64,000 nucleotides of DNA from an uncultured Hellea sp. (GTDB lineage: Bacteria; Pseudomonadota; Alphaproteobacteria; Caulobacterales; Maricaulaceae): contig CALLMD010000003.1 in NCBI GenBank assembly GCA_938007935.1, positions 1 through 64,000 of the forward strand, written 5' to 3'. Made by a program: the position numbers and the translations under genes. The stretch's first letter is position 1; each line of letters starts with the position of its first letter. The notes below the pieces were generated by a model. It was not told the origin of the DNA. It made no database searches and saw only the letters and a program-made list of their open reading frames with translations. This document shows, in pieces, positions 1-8,116 of this stretch.

Positions 1-276
1 TGATTTTTGTGTGAGGGCACTCTTAATCCCGCAGTCACAGCCGTACAACATCTGTCGATGCCTAACTGAGGCGGTTGGGCCAAACACCCCACAAAGACCC
101 GGCACAGGCTTGGTCGTCATGTGCTTTTGCAAGTTCACTTGCATCTCGCAAATGAACCAGCAAATACACCCAAGCTGCTCAGTCTCATCGTCCCATTCAA
201 CTCGTGCATATTGTTGAAAACAATTTGCACTAAGTAACGATCTCTTACCTGTCCCGTATGAATGAAAACTTTTCAT
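1..276 (-). CDS. Unrecognised partial protein running off the left edge
   Basis: On the minus strand one frame is free of stop codons from about base 408 to base 1 (some 136 codons); the preceding in-frame stop is at 411-409. The first in-frame ATG is at 276. No Shine-Dalgarno sequence precedes it, so the start is a guess and the gene may be 5'-truncated. The product is rich in Cys, Trp and charged residues (for example WDDETEQLGCICWF) and I recognise no family. Codon choice (many AGA, AGT, TTG, GGG) differs from the GCC/GGC/CGC-rich housekeeping genes nearby, which would fit acquired or decaying DNA. A plus-strand frame at 11-217 overlaps it and looks less convincing. A chance open frame is possible. 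Confidence 0.3.
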   Translation of the reverse strand, partial: MKSFHSYGTGKRSLLSANCFQQYARVEWDDETEQLGCICWFICEMQVNLQKHMTTKPVPGLCGVFGPTASVRHRQMLYGCDCGIKSALTQKS

Positions 277-566
277 TATCGGGGATGGTTTCCCGACAAT
301 AGCTGAAATATACCCCCGCTTTACATAGCGAGGATTGATCTCTTTGACTCCTTGAAAACAAAGGGAATTTTTCTTGTTTGTATGAGGATTGTTTATGTTT
401 TCGAGATTTCAAAACAGAGTTTAAGCGCGTTTTGATGTCATAAAATTTCTATAAAACACATATTTGAAGACAATAGAGTGTTTATAAAACGATCTTATAA
501 TATTAAGTGCCTGTTTAACTTAAGTTTTTCGGGGGGAGCTACTTAATCTGTTTCGGGGTGAGTGTG
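277..566. other. AT-rich intergenic stretch with no gene seen
   Basis: This AT-rich spacer separates the left-edge minus-strand frame from the operon beginning at 627. It holds a TATAAT hexamer at 496-501 that could be a -10 element for that operon, but no good -35 partner at 16-18 bases was found. Two similar G-rich motifs (TTTCGGGG) lie near 526 and 551. No RNA gene or further coding frame could be supported. Confidence 0.4.
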
Positions 567-608
567 TTTTAGAGGCCAATATTCTTAATTGAATACTGGT
601 CTCTAAAA
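567..608 (+). promoter_or_regulatory. Long leader hairpin before the IHF-like operon
   Basis: Bases 567-584 pair with 591-608 around a six-base loop (585-590). The outer eight pairs are perfect (TTTTAGAG with CTCTAAAA), then come one G-U pair and a single A-C mismatch in an 18-pair stem. It ends 18 bases before the GTG start at 627 and is not followed by a T-run, so it does not look like an intrinsic terminator. A translational or protein-binding leader element is the likelier role. Structure is seen; function is inferred. Confidence 0.6.
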
Positions 609-626
609 TAATAATGGGGACGCGCA

Positions 627-1010
627 GTGAAAGACGGTACTAATCTTCAAAGTCGAAATGACTGCATTACAAATGCATCCAGAAATGATAAAGTAAAAAC
701 AACGGAAAAGTTGTTTAATAAAAGTGTTTATTCATGCCCAATGGCAATCTTAAATGCCTGCATTCGAGATTTAACGCATCGAAAATTTGATATTAAAAAA
801 ATAGCAATATTTGAAGAGCCGCCTCAAGCCATTCTGCACATCAAAGAAAAAAGCTCCACAGAACCTCCAAAGTCTTGGCTCCGTAAATTTAGAAGCGCTA
901 AAGAAACACATTCTGTCATGACTTGCGTTAAACTCTATGTAACCCAAAACTTGGACTCCAAGGCTTCTTTTCATCTTAACTATGAAATTTTACACTCGGA
1001 AGCCTTGTGA
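627..1010 (+). CDS. Hypothetical protein, first gene of IHF-like/AraC operon
   Basis: This 127-residue basic protein starts with GTG, preceded by a GGGGA motif about six bases upstream. It has no signal peptide or membrane span, is Lys/Asn/Ser-rich at the N-terminus, and has a more hydrophobic middle (around residues 35-75). I do not recognise a family. Its TGA stop overlaps the GTG start of the IHF-alpha-like gene (GTGA at 1007-1010), indicating translational coupling. The codons are AT-rich compared with downstream housekeeping genes. A DNA-associated or regulatory accessory role is suggested only by its neighbours. Confidence 0.6.
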   Translation: MKDGTNLQSRNDCITNASRNDKVKTTEKLFNKSVYSCPMAILNACIRDLTHRKFDIKKIAIFEEPPQAILHIKEKSSTEPPKSWLRKFRSAKETHSVMTCVKLYVTQNLDSKASFHLNYEILHSEAL

Positions 1011-1318
1011 AAACGTCGACATTTACACGTTCAGACATTTGCAATGCAATACAAAAGGAAACAGGACTTCCTAAAGCAGAAGCATCTGTTTTATTGGAAT
1101 CAATGATTGATCACATAAGTTCAGCTTTATCTCGTGATGAAGACGTGAAATTAGCGGGTTTCGGTACGTTCTTATGGCAACATAAAAAATCACGTATTGG
1201 CCGTAACCCAAAAACAGGTCAGACAATTCCAATCTCAGACAGGCAAGTGGTTGTTTTTAAGCCCTCAAAAAAATTAAAATCCAGAGTTGCCGAAGGATGT
1301 GCAATGAAAGATAAATGA
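1007..1318 (+). CDS. IHF-alpha/HU-family DNA-bending protein
   Basis: This is a 103-residue member of the HU/IHF family, small dimeric proteins that bend DNA through beta-arms in the minor groove. The family signature is clear at residues 65-75 (GRNPKTGQTIPI), followed by the FKPSKKLKSRV C-terminal segment typical of IHF alpha. The LAGFGTF motif lies near residue 50. The length matches IhfA (about 100 residues). It diverges from the usual housekeeping alpha subunit in having LWQHKKS before the arm, and it sits in an AT-rich operon with a regulator rather than beside pheT or a MerR gene, so it may be an accessory paralogue. It starts with GTG and overlaps both neighbours by four bases. Confidence 0.85.
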   Translation: MKTSTFTRSDICNAIQKETGLPKAEASVLLESMIDHISSALSRDEDVKLAGFGTFLWQHKKSRIGRNPKTGQTIPISDRQVVVFKPSKKLKSRVAEGCAMKDK

Positions 1319-2349
1319 TAGAGGGCAAAACATATACGCGGGCTGTCGCTTTATCGAGCCTACCAAAATTAATCAAAAAACATGGGGGCCAAGCAAACCT
1401 CTTATTTGATGAGGTCGGCTTAGATGTTAATTTGCTTACAAAACCTCAGGCCTTTATTAGTTGGCCTCGAAGCTGTCAGCTTCTTGAAAATGCGGCGAGT
1501 ACCTTAAATCTTCCCAATCTTGGTCTTTTATGGGCAGCGGAAGTTCCAGAGGATTTTTCCAATACTGGTCCGTCCTTATATTTAGCCAATTTGATGCCAG
1601 ACGTCATCAGTTTGATGGATATGATTTTAAAATATCAAGAAATTCATACAAATGGCAAACGCTATAGCTATTCACTAGATAAGGTGACTCAAAGGGTCAC
1701 AGGACACGTGGATTTTCATCCAGAAACCCCAGCTTGTCGGCAATATGCTGAACATATAATGGCTATCGTGCGCATAGGGGTAAGCCGTTTTCTAGGCCCC
1801 TCTTTCGACGCCCCGTTAGAAGTGAGGTTTCAACATAGTGAGCCTGATGATTTAACCTTGCATCAGAAAATTTTCGGCTGCCCCATTATCTTTAATGCTG
1901 AAAGAACAGAAATGTCATATGATATTCGGATTCTAGACATGAAAATGAGTCAAAGGGGGAAACTTTTAAAACCCCTTTTTGATCTTTATTTAAAACACCA
2001 ACAAAAGAAGTTGCCTAAGACATCAACGCCCATGACAACCGCGGTGGCAAGCTTGATGCCTTATGTTCTATCGTCAGGCAAAAGTGACATTAAGTCAGTC
2101 GCTCACGTTCTCAATTTAAACTCTAAAAAATTACAACGGCTGCTCAAAGAAGAAGGTACACATTATTCGGCTTTACAAGATAGCAATCGCGCTAAAATGG
2201 CCAAGCGTATGCTCTTGGAATCTGACATGTCCATTACAGCAATAGCCAATATGCTGGGTTATGCGTCAACCGTCCCATTCGCCATTGCCTGCAAGCGCTG
2301 GCATGGCCAATCGCCACGTGCGCTGCGTAAAAGTCTCAGAGAGACATAG
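1315..2349 (+). CDS. AraC-family transcriptional regulator (OruR/ArgR-like)
   Basis: This 344-residue regulator has an N-terminal arabinose-binding-like effector domain of the type found in OruR-like regulators (about residues 20-200) and a C-terminal AraC double helix-turn-helix (about 250-340). The second helix-turn-helix is visible as SITAIANMLGYAS followed by F-x-x-A-x-K-R-W-x-G-x-S-P-R, the usual AraC signature. Its ATG overlaps the stop of the IHF-like gene (ATGA). These regulators commonly control lipid or amino-acid catabolism genes, but no such target is adjacent. A DNA-bending protein in the same operon suggests they act at the same promoters; that is inference. Confidence 0.85.
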   Translation: MIEGKTYTRAVALSSLPKLIKKHGGQANLLFDEVGLDVNLLTKPQAFISWPRSCQLLENAASTLNLPNLGLLWAAEVPEDFSNTGPSLYLANLMPDVISLMDMILKYQEIHTNGKRYSYSLDKVTQRVTGHVDFHPETPACRQYAEHIMAIVRIGVSRFLGPSFDAPLEVRFQHSEPDDLTLHQKIFGCPIIFNAERTEMSYDIRILDMKMSQRGKLLKPLFDLYLKHQQKKLPKTSTPMTTAVASLMPYVLSSGKSDIKSVAHVLNLNSKKLQRLLKEEGTHYSALQDSNRAKMAKRMLLESDMSITAIANMLGYASTVPFAIACKRWHGQSPRALRKSLRET

Positions 2350-2362
2350 CTTAGAGATAAGT

Positions 2363-2770
2363 TTAGCTTGGCATTTTATCGTGGGCGGGAATATTTGGGT
2401 CTAAAATCGTGCAATCCATTTTACGGCCCGCAAAGACATTTAGCTGGGGCTGCACCAGCTCTTGCTCATTAATCGAGCCCCCGCGCAGCGCGATTGAGCC
2501 GGGCCGCGCCCCGTTTTTCCCAAACATTTGCGAGCCGCATTTGGGACAAAACTCTTTGGTTAAGACATTACCACTATCCACGCTATGTTCAAAAGATTGA
2601 AGCTGGCCTGTAATGCTCACATCCGCTTCTTTCATAAAGACCAAAGTCGCATAAGCCGCGCCTGTAACCTGTCGGCAATCCGTACAATGGCAATTGGCCT
2701 GCAAGGCGGGCTCACCCTCGGCAACGAAACTAACAGCGCCGCAAAGGCAATTTCCAGTGAGTTTTGGCAT
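2363..2770 (-). CDS. GFA (glutathione-dependent formaldehyde-activating)-family protein
   Basis: This 135-residue zinc protein has the beta-tent fold shared by GFA, CENP-V and Mss4. The zinc-binding cysteines are visible: CLCGAV near residue 8, CHCTDCRQ near residue 27 and CPKCGSQM near residue 75. Length is normal. An AAGGAG ribosome-binding site precedes the ATG at 2768-2770. Members are named after a glutathione-formaldehyde adduct enzyme, but most have no proven activity, so formaldehyde detoxification should not be assumed. It ends 14 bases from the convergent AraC gene. Confidence 0.85.
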   Translation of the reverse strand: MPKLTGNCLCGAVSFVAEGEPALQANCHCTDCRQVTGAAYATLVFMKEADVSITGQLQSFEHSVDSGNVLTKEFCPKCGSQMFGKNGARPGSIALRGGSINEQELVQPQLNVFAGRKMDCTILDPNIPAHDKMPS

Positions 2771-2785
2771 GAGGGGGCTCCTTAA

Positions 2786-3586
2786 TTATTGACTGCTAAA
2801 AGCAATGACATTTTGAAAGTCAACGTCGTTCAATTTCAAAAATTCGGCGTTTATATGAATATGATAATCGCAAATTTTCATGTTTGCTTCTATATCGTCT
2901 TCGGCCGGATCCAAATCGACCAAACTTAGATTAGTAATAATTTCCGCATTCAACTTATTTACGAGTGTCTCTCCTGCTTTGATATCCACGGGTGACTTTT
3001 GATTATCATGAGCAGTTTCGCTAAAATATTTCGCAATAGCCTGTTGTTCCTTTTTTACATAAGACTCAGACACAAATTCAGTAAGATTAGGGTATGGACG
3101 TCCATGTAGCTTTTGAGTGCAAACTTCTGGGGCTTTAACTTTCAAACTTTCATACAGCTCAATTGCTACCTCATATTCAGTCTTACGCACTTCAATTGAT
3201 GCAGATTTTTTCTTTTGTTCTAGTAAGGCAAAAAACGTACTTCTAAATTCATTTAATGTCTTTTGAGTAATTTCATTTCTTCTAACGGCTCTATCAACAG
3301 GATAGATCAACTCTTTAAACGCAGCAGGATTCTGCTCCTGAATATACTCTAAAGCTGGTAACCCTTTTACCATCTCTTTTGTATCTAACGGGAATATTCT
3401 TGGTAGTTTCATATTTTTGTACAATGCTATTGTACCTTGATATCCCGTAACTATCATTATAACCGCGACGACTCCTACTAAGGCATTATTGGCACCCTCT
3501 TTCTTAAATAACTTTCCTATAAAGGACCCCATTGCACCGCCAATCCCGCCGCCCAATGCTGCATAAATAATGGCCGAAAAATCCAT
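2786..3586 (-). CDS. Membrane-anchored hypothetical protein in operon with pgi
   Basis: This 266-residue protein has a glycine-rich hydrophobic N-terminus (residues 4-25, with GGGIGGAMGSFIGK) and a second hydrophobic stretch around 35-55, followed by a long soluble Lys/Glu-rich helical region. No family was recognised. It begins one base after the pgi stop codon on the same strand, so it is probably cotranscribed with pgi and translationally coupled. Codon use is AT-rich and unlike pgi, suggesting later insertion behind a housekeeping gene. An envelope location is inferred from the hydrophobic segments. Confidence 0.65.
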   Translation of the reverse strand: MDFSAIIYAALGGGIGGAMGSFIGKLFKKEGANNALVGVVAVIMIVTGYQGTIALYKNMKLPRIFPLDTKEMVKGLPALEYIQEQNPAAFKELIYPVDRAVRRNEITQKTLNEFRSTFFALLEQKKKSASIEVRKTEYEVAIELYESLKVKAPEVCTQKLHGRPYPNLTEFVSESYVKKEQQAIAKYFSETAHDNQKSPVDIKAGETLVNKLNAEIITNLSLVDLDPAEDDIEANMKICDYHIHINAEFLKLNDVDFQNVIAFSSQ

Positions 3587-3587
3587 A

Positions 3588-5132
3588 TTACTTCACCAAC
3601 CCCATAAGCGCGCTAGTGCTTGGGTCGTGATCGCCCGCCTCACCTGTTTCCATTTCATCTAAAATGGTGCTGGCTAAGACCTTACCTAGCTGTACGCCCC
3701 ATTGGTCGAAACTATTCACGTCCCAGATCACGCCTTGGACAAAAACTTTATGCTCATAAAGCGCAATCAGATGGCCGAGGGCGAAGGGGGATAATTCATC
3801 TAGCGTAATTGTTGTTGAGGGACGGTTCCCGGGGAAGGTTTTTTGCGGCGCTATCGCGTCCATATCAGCGCGCTCCTCCATCTCCTCTCGCACTTTATAT
3901 TCTGGCTTACCCAGCATTAGGGCCTCGGATTGAGCGAAACAATTGGCGAGCAGCGCGGCATGATGCGTAGGCCGCGCTTCGTGATCTTTAAGCACAGCTA
4001 TGAAATCAACGGGCGCGCCGGGCGTACCTTGATGCAGCCATTGGAAGAAAGCATGTTGGCCATTGGTGCCTTCATCGCCCCAAATAATCGGACAGGTCAG
4101 GCCTGCGTCCTTGCCGCCGCGTGTAATGCGCTTGCCATTGCTTTCCATTTCAAGCTGCTGGAGGAAGGCAGAGAATTTACGAATGCGGCGCGCATAGGGA
4201 ATAATGGCTTGGGAGGTAAAGCCCAGCACATTGCGGTTCCAGATACCAGTCAGCGCCATCATCACGGGCAGGTTCTCTTGCAGCGGTTGATCGCGAAAAT
4301 GCGTATCCATTTTGGCCGCGCCTTTGAGAAACGCATCAAAGACTTTCGGGCCATAAGCAATTTGTAACGATAGACCCACAGCGGACCAGACAGAATATCG
4401 CCCGCCAACCCAGTCCCAAAAATCAAAGATTTTATCTGCCGCAATCCCGAAATCTTCTGCGCCCGCGCGGTTTGCGGTCACGGCAATCATATTTGTGCTG
4501 GCAAATTTACCTAGCCAAGCGCACACGGCCTCGCCGTTCATTTTGGTTTCTTGCGTGCCAAAGGATTTAGAGACGACAATGGCAAGCGTGTCTTTGGGTT
4601 TAAGGCCAGCCGTGGCGTCATTGACCGAAGCCCCGTCGACATTTTCGGCAAAGCGCAAGGTCAAGCTTTGTTCGGCGCTCGCCTCAAACGCATCCGCGAC
4701 AAGGCGGGGGCCTAAGTCAGAGCCGCCAATTCCGATATGAACGATATTTTTAAACTTACCTTCACTGCGAATTTTATCTGCAAACTTGGCCAAAGTTTTG
4801 CGCATATCTTTGACTTGTTTTTGATGCGTCTTGGAGCCGCCCACACCGCGTAGCGCCATATGCAGCACGGCGCGGTCTTCGGAGGTATTGACCTTTTCGC
4901 CCGCAAATAATTTGGCGCGCCATTCTTCGAGGTCACATCTCGCCGCAAAAGCTAGCAACGCATCTAGCGCATTTTCAGATATGGCCTGTTTTGAAAAATC
5001 AGCCCGCAGCGGGCCTTCGCGCATCACAAAACGCTCAAGGCGTTTAGGCTCGGTTTTAAAAAGATCGGCAATGCCGACGGATTTCGATGCGAGATTTTCA
5101 AGGGTCAGATAATGCGATGCACGGTCAGTCAT
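3588..5132 (-). CDS. pgi: Glucose-6-phosphate isomerase
   Basis: Interconverts glucose-6-phosphate and fructose-6-phosphate in the cytoplasm. The 514-residue length fits the classical PGI family. The sugar-phosphate SIS motif IGIGGSDLGPR lies near residues 133-143, PGI signature 1 (WVGGRYSVWSAVG) near 241-253, and signature 2 (FDQWGVQLGK) in the C-terminal part. AGAGG precedes the ATG. It is followed one base later by a membrane-anchored ORFan. With the gap-pgk-fba cluster at 43098-46372 it covers part of the hexose and triose phosphate pathway. Confidence 0.97.
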   Translation of the reverse strand: MTDRASHYLTLENLASKSVGIADLFKTEPKRLERFVMREGPLRADFSKQAISENALDALLAFAARCDLEEWRAKLFAGEKVNTSEDRAVLHMALRGVGGSKTHQKQVKDMRKTLAKFADKIRSEGKFKNIVHIGIGGSDLGPRLVADAFEASAEQSLTLRFAENVDGASVNDATAGLKPKDTLAIVVSKSFGTQETKMNGEAVCAWLGKFASTNMIAVTANRAGAEDFGIAADKIFDFWDWVGGRYSVWSAVGLSLQIAYGPKVFDAFLKGAAKMDTHFRDQPLQENLPVMMALTGIWNRNVLGFTSQAIIPYARRIRKFSAFLQQLEMESNGKRITRGGKDAGLTCPIIWGDEGTNGQHAFFQWLHQGTPGAPVDFIAVLKDHEARPTHHAALLANCFAQSEALMLGKPEYKVREEMEERADMDAIAPQKTFPGNRPSTTITLDELSPFALGHLIALYEHKVFVQGVIWDVNSFDQWGVQLGKVLASTILDEMETGEAGDHDPSTSALMGLVK

Positions 5133-5184
5133 AAGGGCCTCTTTGATGTAACGCCGTTTTAGGCCTCAGAGACATGAGCGCAAC

Positions 5185-5212
5185 AAAAAACCCCGCTACT
5201 TTCATAGCGGGG
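5185..5212 (-). terminator. Intrinsic terminator after the thioredoxin-fold gene
   Basis: A perfect eight-pair GC-rich stem (5191-5198 with 5205-5212, six-base loop) is followed on the minus strand by six T residues (5185-5190). It lies 53 bases downstream of the stop at 5265 and upstream of pgi, separating the two units. Confidence 0.9.
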
Positions 5213-5264
5213 TTTCCTAGGGGTCATAATCCATTGTGGGGCGAATTATGAACCGTATTTGGGT

Positions 5265-5885
5265 TTATGAGCCATATTTGACGGAGCAGCCATATGGCGC
5301 TGTATCTGACTCTGCAACTTTCACGCCAGACTTTAGATCGCTAAGTGCCGCCGTGACGTAGTTTTTCGCGCCGTTAACCGCCGCAGGACGGGCCGAGCGA
5401 TTATCATCAATTGCGCCTTGATAGACCAAGGTCTGCGCTTCATCGATGATAAACATATGCGGCGTTGTTTTTGCAGAAAATTTACGTCCAGCCTCGCCAG
5501 ACGGGTCAAGTAGTACAGCCGTTGGCGCAGCATCGCGCGACGTTGTCAGCGCATTTGCCTCCGTGCCAGAGACATAGCCTTGCTTGCCCGGCGCGCTAGA
5601 AATAATTGACAGCCACACTGTGTCATCATCGGCTGTGGCCAGTTTTTGCGTCTTTTGCATATTGCCTGTCACATAGTGCTTTTTCACATAGGGACAGCCA
5701 TGATTTGTCCATTCAAGAACAACTTTCTTTCCAGCAAAATCTGATAGATTGTGAACAACGCCATTGGAATCGGTGACTGTCATATCGCCGACATTGCTGC
5801 CAGTAGCAATTTTTGCCGTTGCAGGCGCCGCAATCGCAAGAGCTGAAATAACTGACAGCGAGAGAAAAGTTTTAGATAAACGCAT
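5265..5885 (-). CDS. Exported thioredoxin-fold protein with a single-cysteine CPYVKK site
   Basis: This 206-residue protein has an N-terminal signal peptide (about residues 1-24, ending ATA) and an AhpC/TSA-redoxin-like thioredoxin fold. At the usual CxxC position it has NHGCPYVKKH, with one active-site cysteine. This pattern is common in a widespread group of exported thioredoxin-like proteins that react with peroxides or bind metals rather than swapping disulfides. A second Cys (PYGCSVKYG) sits near the C-terminus. GGAG precedes the ATG. It lies directly downstream of the DsbD-type reductase on the same strand, with a 47-base gap, so it may be a periplasmic client reduced by that protein. 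Confidence 0.8.
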   Translation of the reverse strand: MRLSKTFLSLSVISALAIAAPATAKIATGSNVGDMTVTDSNGVVHNLSDFAGKKVVLEWTNHGCPYVKKHYVTGNMQKTQKLATADDDTVWLSIISSAPGKQGYVSGTEANALTTSRDAAPTAVLLDPSGEAGRKFSAKTTPHMFIIDEAQTLVYQGAIDDNRSARPAAVNGAKNYVTAALSDLKSGVKVAESDTAPYGCSVKYGS

Positions 5886-5932
5886 TATAAATCTCCATTA
5901 TTTTTAAATACGCGCAAAAGCGTCTTTGGGTT

Positions 5933-7984
5933 TTACTTCCCAGCTATAGCATCCTTTATCACATCATAGGTCAAAACTTGAGGTAAAATTTCAGGAGTCA
6001 CGGAATTTTGATTATAAACCAGATATAAAGGCACCCCTGCCCGTCCATATTTGGCAAGCTCCGCCGCAATAACGTCGTTTTTATTGGTCCAATCCGCGAT
6101 TAAAAACGCCGTATTGGTATCTTTGAAAAGCTTCTGTGTCCTCTCCTGCCCCAAGACCACTTTCTCATTGACCTTACAAGTCACGCACCACGCGGCCGTA
6201 AAATCCACAAATATAGGACGGCCTTGCGCTTGGAGTTCGGCCACACGCTGCGCCGACCAAGCATCCGTCTCATGGGCAAGATTAGCCTGTGCTGGATAGA
6301 TAGATATTGGCAGCGCAATCGTCGCAATAATGGCGATAGCGCCCAAGACTTTCGCAATTGCGCTTTTGCCTTTCAGGCACCAAATCGCAAATCCAGCGGT
6401 CAGCATTGCGGCGAGTACATAAAGAACGCCGTCTGCCCCCGCTTGCAAGCTAAGCACCCAGACGAGCCAGATCGCCGCCGCGAACATCGGAAAGGCCAGA
6501 ATTTCTTTGAAACGTACCATCCAAGGGCCGGGTTTGGGCAGCTTGGACATCAATCCTGGAATATAGGCGATGAGTAAAAACGGAAGCGCAAATCCTATCG
6601 CAAGTGCCATAAAGACCGCAATGGTCACCAAAGCAGGCGCCGCTAGTGCGTATCCTACCGCTCCCGCCATAAAGGGCGCGGTACAAGGCGTCGCAACCAC
6701 GACAGCCAAAGCGCCCGTAAAGAACGAGCCTGCCGCGCCTGATTTTTGCGTCAGCTCTGCACCCGTATTTTGAAGACCAGAACCAAATTCAAACATGCCC
6801 AGCAAGTTCAACCCAATCACAAAAAGAAGGACTGCGAGAACGCCGACAACTTTGGGCGATTGTAACTGGAACCCCCACCCGATTTCAGAGCCGCCCGCTT
6901 TAAGCGCCAAGAGCGCAACGGTTAAGAGTAAGAAAGTCGCGAGTACCCCCGCCGTATAAAGCCAAGCTTCGCGCCGGATAACGCTGCGCTCACCATGGGC
7001 AGATTTGGCAATCGATAAGGCCTTGATTGAAATTACCGGAAAAACGCAAGGCATAAGGTTCAAAATAAGCCCGCCAATAAGCGCGCCAATTATTGCGCTC
7101 CATAAGCTCACGCCGCCGACAGAAGCGCCTTTGACCGCCACAAGGCCAAGCTCAGCAGACTGCCCAACCGCTAATGTGATTTCTTGGCCCTTGCGCGCAC
7201 CATTTTGTGTGTAGGCTAGAACGCCCGTTAGCGTTTTCGCCATAGGGCTATCCCACATATAATCAGCGCTTGATGTTATCTCTATTCCGCGTGTTCCGAC
7301 CCGCACATTTTGCGGGGCGCTATGGCCGAGCACGCCTTGATTATAAGGGAAGAAATAAACGTCTTCCGCTTCCAGCAATTCATCAGGCCCTTCAATACCA
7401 ATAACAACATTAGCGCCCGTTTTCTTAATCGCCCCTTTAAGCCCAGAGGGTTTTGGGCTGGCGGCTATGGCGTTATTAATCTCTGTCTGCCAGCGCGCAT
7501 CGACCTCGGCCTCTCCGACTTTAATCGGAAGGCTCGCTTTGCCCTGCTCTGGTATGCAGACATCTTTGCAAACCAGATAATAAAAATCGGCATCCACCAT
7601 AATGACCGAGCCAACTTGCGCCGTATCAGGCATTGTAAATTCGACGGGAAAGAGCGGCGTGCCTTCAAAACCATAATTAATAATCGGACCTGTTGCGAGT
7701 GTTTGCGGCAAAGGCCAGGAAATCTCTCCAATCGCCATGCCCTCGGGCACTTTCCAGTCAATCTGAACTGGCTCTCCGCTATCGCCCGGATTGACCCAAT
7801 AGGTATGCCAGTGATCATCAAGCTTTGTCCTAAGCGCAATATGAAATTTACCGCCCGGCGCAACACCGTCATGCGAGCTTACAAGCGAGGCTTCAACCTT
7901 TCCTGTATCCACAGGGATAGATTGGCTCGCTAAAGCTGGAAGCGCCAAAAGCCAGAGACATATGATGAAAATAAATCTGATCAT
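5933..7984 (-). CDS. dsbD: Thiol:disulfide interchange protein DsbD (ScsB type)
   Basis: Moves electrons from cytoplasmic thioredoxin across the inner membrane to periplasmic thiol proteins. The start is the ATG at 7984, preceded by an AGG motif; a TTG six codons upstream has no ribosome-binding site. Order of parts: signal peptide (1-19), large periplasmic alpha domain with a cysteine pair (VCKDVC), a polytopic domain from about residue 285 to 540 with redox cysteines in LMPCVFP (near 310) and ATPCTAPFM (near 431), and a C-terminal thioredoxin domain with WCVTCK near 597-602. The long alpha domain and 683-residue length favour the ScsB-like branch over E. coli DsbD. The downstream thioredoxin-fold gene is a likely partner. 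Confidence 0.9.
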   Translation of the reverse strand: MIRFIFIICLWLLALPALASQSIPVDTGKVEASLVSSHDGVAPGGKFHIALRTKLDDHWHTYWVNPGDSGEPVQIDWKVPEGMAIGEISWPLPQTLATGPIINYGFEGTPLFPVEFTMPDTAQVGSVIMVDADFYYLVCKDVCIPEQGKASLPIKVGEAEVDARWQTEINNAIAASPKPSGLKGAIKKTGANVVIGIEGPDELLEAEDVYFFPYNQGVLGHSAPQNVRVGTRGIEITSSADYMWDSPMAKTLTGVLAYTQNGARKGQEITLAVGQSAELGLVAVKGASVGGVSLWSAIIGALIGGLILNLMPCVFPVISIKALSIAKSAHGERSVIRREAWLYTAGVLATFLLLTVALLALKAGGSEIGWGFQLQSPKVVGVLAVLLFVIGLNLLGMFEFGSGLQNTGAELTQKSGAAGSFFTGALAVVVATPCTAPFMAGAVGYALAAPALVTIAVFMALAIGFALPFLLIAYIPGLMSKLPKPGPWMVRFKEILAFPMFAAAIWLVWVLSLQAGADGVLYVLAAMLTAGFAIWCLKGKSAIAKVLGAIAIIATIALPISIYPAQANLAHETDAWSAQRVAELQAQGRPIFVDFTAAWCVTCKVNEKVVLGQERTQKLFKDTNTAFLIADWTNKNDVIAAELAKYGRAGVPLYLVYNQNSVTPEILPQVLTYDVIKDAIAGK

Positions 7985-8062
7985 AAGCTGCCTATAAGCC
8001 AAGGATGTAAAGAAATCTAATATGGATTAATAAGGTCACGAGAAGTTGAGCTTAGGTAAAAC

Positions 8063-8088
8063 AAAAAAAACCCAGCGCTGAGGCTGGG
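8063..8088 (-). terminator. Intrinsic terminator after the SapC gene
   Basis: Stem CCCAGC with GCTGGG (8071-8076 and 8083-8088, six-base loop) is followed on the minus strand by eight T residues (8063-8070). It lies 29 bases beyond the stop at 8117. Confidence 0.9.
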
Positions 8089-8116
8089 TTTAATGATTAA
8101 CTCTATGCCTACGCGC

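Noticed and set aside
11..217. Plus-strand 68-codon open frame
   Set aside because: It opposes a longer minus-strand open frame, has no ribosome-binding site or recognisable family, and looks like a shadow.
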